Assembly: GCA_900766265.1 (NCBI GenBank)
Contig: CAAFUS010000006.1
Span: 310,001-374,000, forward strand
Direction of reading: 5' to 3'
Source: Pseudomonadaceae bacterium
GTDB lineage: Bacteria; Pseudomonadota; Gammaproteobacteria; Pseudomonadales; Pseudomonadaceae
Length of the DNA: 64,000 bases
Below, piece by piece: positions 60,692 to 64,000 of this stretch. The notes under the pieces are model-generated. The model did no database searches, was not told the origin of the DNA, and saw only the letters and a list, made by a program, of their open reading frames with translations. The number at the start of each line of letters is the position of its first letter. The first letter of the stretch is position 1. The translations under genes and the position numbers were made by a program.

Positions 60692-62113
60692 ATGCAACGA
60701 TCGGATTTCTTTGGCCGCAAGGTGATGTGGGCAACCTTCACAATGGCCGTGTTCGGCTGGGGTGTTGGCTTCTACGGGCCGCCGATCTTTCTTCATGCCG
60801 TGATGCAGCGCACCGGCTGGCCGCTGTCGTTGGTCTCTGGAGCGGTCACGCTGCACTTTCTCGCCGGCACGCTAGTTGTGGCCAACTTGCCGCGGATCTA
60901 CGCCCGTTTCGGCATCGCCCGTGTGACCTTTGGCGGTTCGCTGATGCTCGCCCTCGGGATTGGCGGCTGGGCTGTCGCCGCAACGCCCTGGCAGCTGCTG
61001 TTGGCGGCGCTGGTCAGCGGCATGGGCTGGGTAACGCTCGGCGCGGCAGCAGTCAATGCGCTCATCGCGCCGTGGTTCGTCACCACCCGCCCCGCTGCAC
61101 TAGGCATGGCCTACAACGGGGCGAGCCTGGGCGGGGTGCTGTTCTCACCGTTGTGGGTAGCGTCGATCGCGACCCTGGGTTTCGACGGCGCGACGCTAAC
61201 GGTCGGTCTGTCGATGGTCGCCGTGATCGGCATCCTGGCCTGGCGCATATTCGTCCATAGCCCCGAATCGCTCGGGCAACGCCCAGACGGCGAGACTTTA
61301 CCCTGTCAAGACCACTCCCACGATGATCAGCGGTGCGCTGGCTGGAGCAGTCTTGACCGCGATCGTCTGCACCACCCCGCTCGCGCTCAGGTCCAGCCTC
61401 GTGAGTTCGAGCACACCCCAATGGCCGCAACCGTGCAGGGGCATCCGCCCGTACACCTGCCGGGGCGTGCCCTCTGGCGCAATCGGCAATTCATCACCTT
61501 GGCGCTGGGAATGTCGCTGGGTCTGTTCGCGCAGATCGGGCTGATCACCCATCTGTTCAGCCTGCTGATACCACGGCTTGGCGGTCAATGGGCGGGGATT
61601 GCGATGGGCGTTGCGACACTCGCCGCCATAGGCGGACGCATCTTGGTAGGCCGTTATCTGAGGCCGGGCACCGACCGGCGCAAGGTTGCCTGCTGCGCCT
61701 ATGCCCTGCAGGTTTTCGGCTCGCTGGTTCTGCTCGTAGCCGATGGCCAGCCAGGGCTGGTGTGGCTCGGGGTGGTCCTGTTCGGATCGGGTATCGGCAA
61801 CGCGACCTCCCTGCCCCCGTTGATCGCGCAGTTGGAGTTCGCCGATGCGCAGCGCGCCGTCTCGCTGATGGTTGCCCTGTCGCAGGCCTGCTACGCCTTC
61901 GGCCCGGCGCTGTTCGGGCTGTTATGCGAAGCATCACCGGCAGGCTGGGGCGGCGCGGCCGTGCTCGCGATGGCCGCGCTGATCCAAAGTTTGTCCATCA
62001 TCAGCTTGGCTCTGGGCCAACGCGCCGACATCGCCGAGCTCAGCGCAGCAGCTGCCAGAACGGCAGCGTCGCCTCCCGCTCAGCCTGCTGACGCGTCAGG
62101 CCGACGTCCTTGA
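60692..62113 (+). CDS. MFS transporter under the adjacent ArsR-type regulator
   Basis: 473 residues with 12 membrane segments and monocarboxylate/oxalate-like MFS features (WGVGFYGPPIFLHAVM near the start, AYNGASLGGVLFSPLW later). GGAGGAG lies about 9 nt before the ATG. The cytoplasmic loop between spans 6 and 7 is long and polar with unusual composition (DHSHDDQRCAGWSSLDRD), and it is encoded by DNA with a 14-bp imperfect inverted repeat. This may be an old small insertion. Substrate unknown; context suggests efflux or uptake controlled by the ArsR gene. The 3' end overlaps the DUF1127 gene. Confidence 0.85.
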   Translation: MQRSDFFGRKVMWATFTMAVFGWGVGFYGPPIFLHAVMQRTGWPLSLVSGAVTLHFLAGTLVVANLPRIYARFGIARVTFGGSLMLALGIGGWAVAATPWQLLLAALVSGMGWVTLGAAAVNALIAPWFVTTRPAALGMAYNGASLGGVLFSPLWVASIATLGFDGATLTVGLSMVAVIGILAWRIFVHSPESLGQRPDGETLPCQDHSHDDQRCAGWSSLDRDRLHHPARAQVQPREFEHTPMAATVQGHPPVHLPGRALWRNRQFITLALGMSLGLFAQIGLITHLFSLLIPRLGGQWAGIAMGVATLAAIGGRILVGRYLRPGTDRRKVACCAYALQVFGSLVLLVADGQPGLVWLGVVLFGSGIGNATSLPPLIAQLEFADAQRAVSLMVALSQACYAFGPALFGLLCEASPAGWGGAAVLAMAALIQSLSIISLALGQRADIAELSAAAARTAASPPAQPADASGRRP

Positions 62114-62246
62114 GTTGCTCGTCGGTCATCCGCAACAGGGCGCGGCGCGTTTGCTGACGCAGCCGGAAGCGGGCCCAGAGACGACCGAGCAAGACGGGCT
62201 CGGCACCGCGGACGATAAGTCTGATTGGGATGAGGCTGGCTTTCAT
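62040..62246 (-). CDS. DUF1127 protein
   Basis: 68 residues from ATG 62246. The C-terminal domain RALLRMTDEQLKDVGLTRQQAE is the DUF1127 core; family members are small basic proteins, some linked to RNA turnover and nutrient stress. The gene is divergent from the MocR gene and is probably its target, as such pairs recur in Pseudomonas. The 3' end overlaps the convergent MFS gene by 74 bp. Alternative starts up to 62285 are in frame. Confidence 0.85.
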   Translation of the reverse strand: MKASLIPIRLIVRGAEPVLLGRLWARFRLRQQTRRALLRMTDEQLKDVGLTRQQAEREATLPFWQLLR

Positions 62247-62288
62247 GTCGACGTCCATACGAAGGGATATCGCCATGATCGGCATCGC

Positions 62289-62384
62289 GCCATCTGTATT
62301 GCAGATCCAGAATCAGCCAATCATTTGCAGCACAGAAGGGCCTGTTCCGCATCTGAATCCCCGAAAAGGGGGCCATCTGTATTG
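62289..62384 (+). promoter_or_regulatory. 13-bp direct repeat in the DUF1127/MocR intergenic region
   Basis: GCCATCTGTATTG occurs at 62289-62301 and again at 62372-62384, 83 bp apart. MocR regulators commonly bind direct repeats between themselves and a divergent target, so these are good operator candidates. The second copy lies just before the chosen MocR start. Confidence 0.6.
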
Positions 62385-62407
62385 TGACGACCGGCGAGGG
62401 CTCGGGT

Positions 62408-63883
62408 ATGGTGCCGGGCATGACGCTCTATCTCGAACTTGCCGAATCCCTTGGCCAGCGCATCGAACAAGGCCTTTATCGCCCTGGCGAACGCTTGCCC
62501 TCGGTGCGTTCGCTGAGCCTCGAGCACGGCGTCAGCCTGACGACGGTGCAACAGGCCTACCGTGTGCTCGAAGACGCCGGCCTGGCGACGCCCCGCCCAA
62601 AGTCCGGCTACTTCGTGCCGGACGAGCGACGCCTGCCCGAACTGCCCCGGGTCGCTCGCCTGGCGCAACGGCCGGTGGAAATCTCTCAGTGGGAAGACAT
62701 CCTCGAGCTGATGCGCAGCCGCCCGACACCGGAGCTGATGCAGTTCGGCCGCGGCATGCCCGATGTCGTCTCGCCGACGCTCAAGCCGCTGCTGGCGAGC
62801 CTTGCGCGCCTGAGCAGGCGCAGCGACATGCCCGGCCTGTACTACGGCGATATCCAGGGGTTGCGGTCACTGCGCGAGCAGGTCGCACGCCTGGCGCTCG
62901 ATTCCGGCTGCCAGTTCGGCGCTGAAGATCTGGTGATCACCAACGGCTGCATCGAGGCGCTGTCCACGGCGGTCCGGGCGATATGCGAGCCGGGTGACAT
63001 CGTTGCGGTGGATTCGCCGAGCTTTCATGGCGCCATGCAAACGCTCAAGGGCGTTGGCATGAAGGCACTGGAGATTCCGACCGACCCGCTCACGGGCATC
63101 AGCCTCGATGCGTTGGAGCTGGCCCTCGAGCAATGGCCGATCAAGGCGATCCAGATCACGCCCACCTGCAACAATCCGTTCGGCTACATCATGCCGGAGG
63201 CCAACAAGCGCGCCCTGTTGCGCCTGGCTCAGCAGTTCGATATCGCGGTCATCGAGGACGACGTCTACGGCGACCTGGCCTACCGCTACCCGCGCCCGCG
63301 TACCCTCAAGTCGTTCGATATCGATGGGCGGGTGCTGCTCTGCAGCTCCTTTTCGAAGTCCCTCGCGCCGGGCTTGCGGGTCGGGTGGATCGCGCCGGGA
63401 CGCTATCTGCAGCGAATCCTGCACATGAAGTACATCGGCTCGGGCGCGACGGCCACCCAACCGCAGATGGCCATCGCCCAGTTCATTGCCGAGGGGCACT
63501 ACCCACCGCACCTTCGCCGGATGCGCAGCCAGTACCAGCGCAACCGCGATCAGCTGAGCGCCTGGGTCAGCCGCTATTTTCCCGCCGGTACGCGCATCAG
63601 CCAGCCGCTGGGCGGCTTCATGCTGTGGGTCGAGATGGCGGAGCAGTTAGACAGCCTTGAACTCAACCGGCGCCTGCTCGAACAGGGCATCCAGATCGCG
63701 CCAGGTTGCATCTTTTCCGCCGCTGGCAAATACCGGAACTGCCTGCGCCTGAACTATGCGGCGCGGCCCTGTCCCGAGCTGGAGGCCGCGGTACGCCGCA
63801 TAGGCGAAACCGCGGCCCAGCTGCTGAGCGAATCGGAACCGCGGGCGCGGGCGATCAGCTCAGCTGGGCCAGCGCCTGGCTGA
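62408..63883 (+). CDS. MocR-type regulator (GntR HTH fused to aminotransferase-like domain)
   Basis: 491 residues. The N-terminal GntR winged helix covers about residues 5-75 (GERLPSVRSLSLEHGVSLTT). The rest is a class I aminotransferase fold, with the PLP lysine in SSFSKSLAPGLRVGW and the aspartate in VIEDDVYGDLAYRY. MocR proteins sense PLP or amino compounds and regulate nearby genes. I chose the ATG at 62408 with GAGGG 7 nt upstream; ATG 62420 or GTG 62384 are alternatives. The last residues overlap the convergent thioredoxin gene. Confidence 0.92.
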   Translation: MVPGMTLYLELAESLGQRIEQGLYRPGERLPSVRSLSLEHGVSLTTVQQAYRVLEDAGLATPRPKSGYFVPDERRLPELPRVARLAQRPVEISQWEDILELMRSRPTPELMQFGRGMPDVVSPTLKPLLASLARLSRRSDMPGLYYGDIQGLRSLREQVARLALDSGCQFGAEDLVITNGCIEALSTAVRAICEPGDIVAVDSPSFHGAMQTLKGVGMKALEIPTDPLTGISLDALELALEQWPIKAIQITPTCNNPFGYIMPEANKRALLRLAQQFDIAVIEDDVYGDLAYRYPRPRTLKSFDIDGRVLLCSSFSKSLAPGLRVGWIAPGRYLQRILHMKYIGSGATATQPQMAIAQFIAEGHYPPHLRRMRSQYQRNRDQLSAWVSRYFPAGTRISQPLGGFMLWVEMAEQLDSLELNRRLLEQGIQIAPGCIFSAAGKYRNCLRLNYAARPCPELEAAVRRIGETAAQLLSESEPRARAISSAGPAPG

Positions 63884-64000
63884 TTTCACCGACGTCGGTC
63901 GGCCGCACCACCCGGGCGACTTCCTGCCCCTGACGCATGAAGATCAACGTCGGCCAGAGCTTGACGCGGAAGGTGCGACCAAGCACCCGGCCCTTGCCGT
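63855..64000 (-). CDS. thioredoxin-like protein, C-terminal part
   Basis: Only the last 48 codons lie in the window. The piece reads GRVLGRTFRVKLWPTLIFMR, then GQEVARVVRPTDVGEISQAL. This fits the second half of a thioredoxin fold, with the cis-proline in WPTLIF and the final helix. The CxxC active site would be outside the window. The stop at 63855-63857 lies inside the end of the MocR gene, a 29-bp convergent overlap. Confidence 0.7.
   Translation of the reverse strand, partial: GKGRVLGRTFRVKLWPTLIFMRQGQEVARVVRPTDVGEISQALAQLS

Overview
The window is a high-GC gammaproteobacterial chromosome segment. Gene content and order point to a Pseudomonas of the stutzeri type (Stutzerimonas): gltX next to tRNA-Ala/Glu pairs, uvrB with an aromatic aminotransferase, queA-tgt-yajC-secD-secF, lptFG beside pepA-holC-valS, and metR, glpD, mltF and nhaD. 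The species assignment is inference, because no rRNA is present.

Layout. 1-12.8 kb is core genome: a thioesterase fragment, a four-gene tRNA-Glu/Ala operon behind gltX, uvrB, an aromatic aminotransferase, tRNA-Asn with a 149-bp imperfect tandem duplication of its 3' end, a glycine-zipper protein, and the secF-secD-yajC-tgt-queA operon (minus strand). 12.88-21.35 kb is an AT-rich 8.4-kb integrative element inserted in a tRNA-Leu(CAA) gene. It carries a tyrosine integrase, a ColE2-like replication protein, a MobA-type relaxase, a frame-split MobC-like accessory gene and a tightly packed plus-strand operon of small membrane or periplasmic proteins headed by a ribbon-helix-helix protein. Its ends are 26-bp repeats (24/26 identical). 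The right copy is the better partner for the tRNA 5' acceptor strand, so it is probably the original tRNA 3' end.

21.4-46.9 kb is again core genome: a cold-shock protein, an RDD protein, lptG/lptF, pepA-holC-valS, nhaD, rlmF, yejK/ndpA, uppP, a GST, mltF, a YbaK deacylase, glpD, exoD, metR, an SDR, an aldo/keto reductase, a VOC protein, a sugar acetyltransferase and mdaB.

47.0-55.3 kb is a coherent operon for amide sensing, uptake and hydrolysis. Its order is AmiC-like sensor, AmiR-like ANTAR antiterminator, two DppB/C-type permeases, a DppA-type binding protein, an acetamidase/formamidase and a fused two-cassette ATPase. Just before the first gene the leader has an A1/G4 hexaloop hairpin that is mutually exclusive with a very strong intrinsic terminator. 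This predicts that the sensor pair controls its own operon by antitermination. A chemoreceptor with a sigma-28-like promoter follows.

57.6-64 kb holds a lipoprotein, two MFS transporters (one divergent from an ArsR-type regulator), a small P-loop protein, a DUF1127 gene divergent from a MocR regulator with a 13-bp direct repeat between them, and the 3' end of a thioredoxin-like gene.

The two places most worth attention are the tRNA-Leu element and the self-controlled amide operon. Functions come from protein motifs and gene context read by eye; no database search was run.
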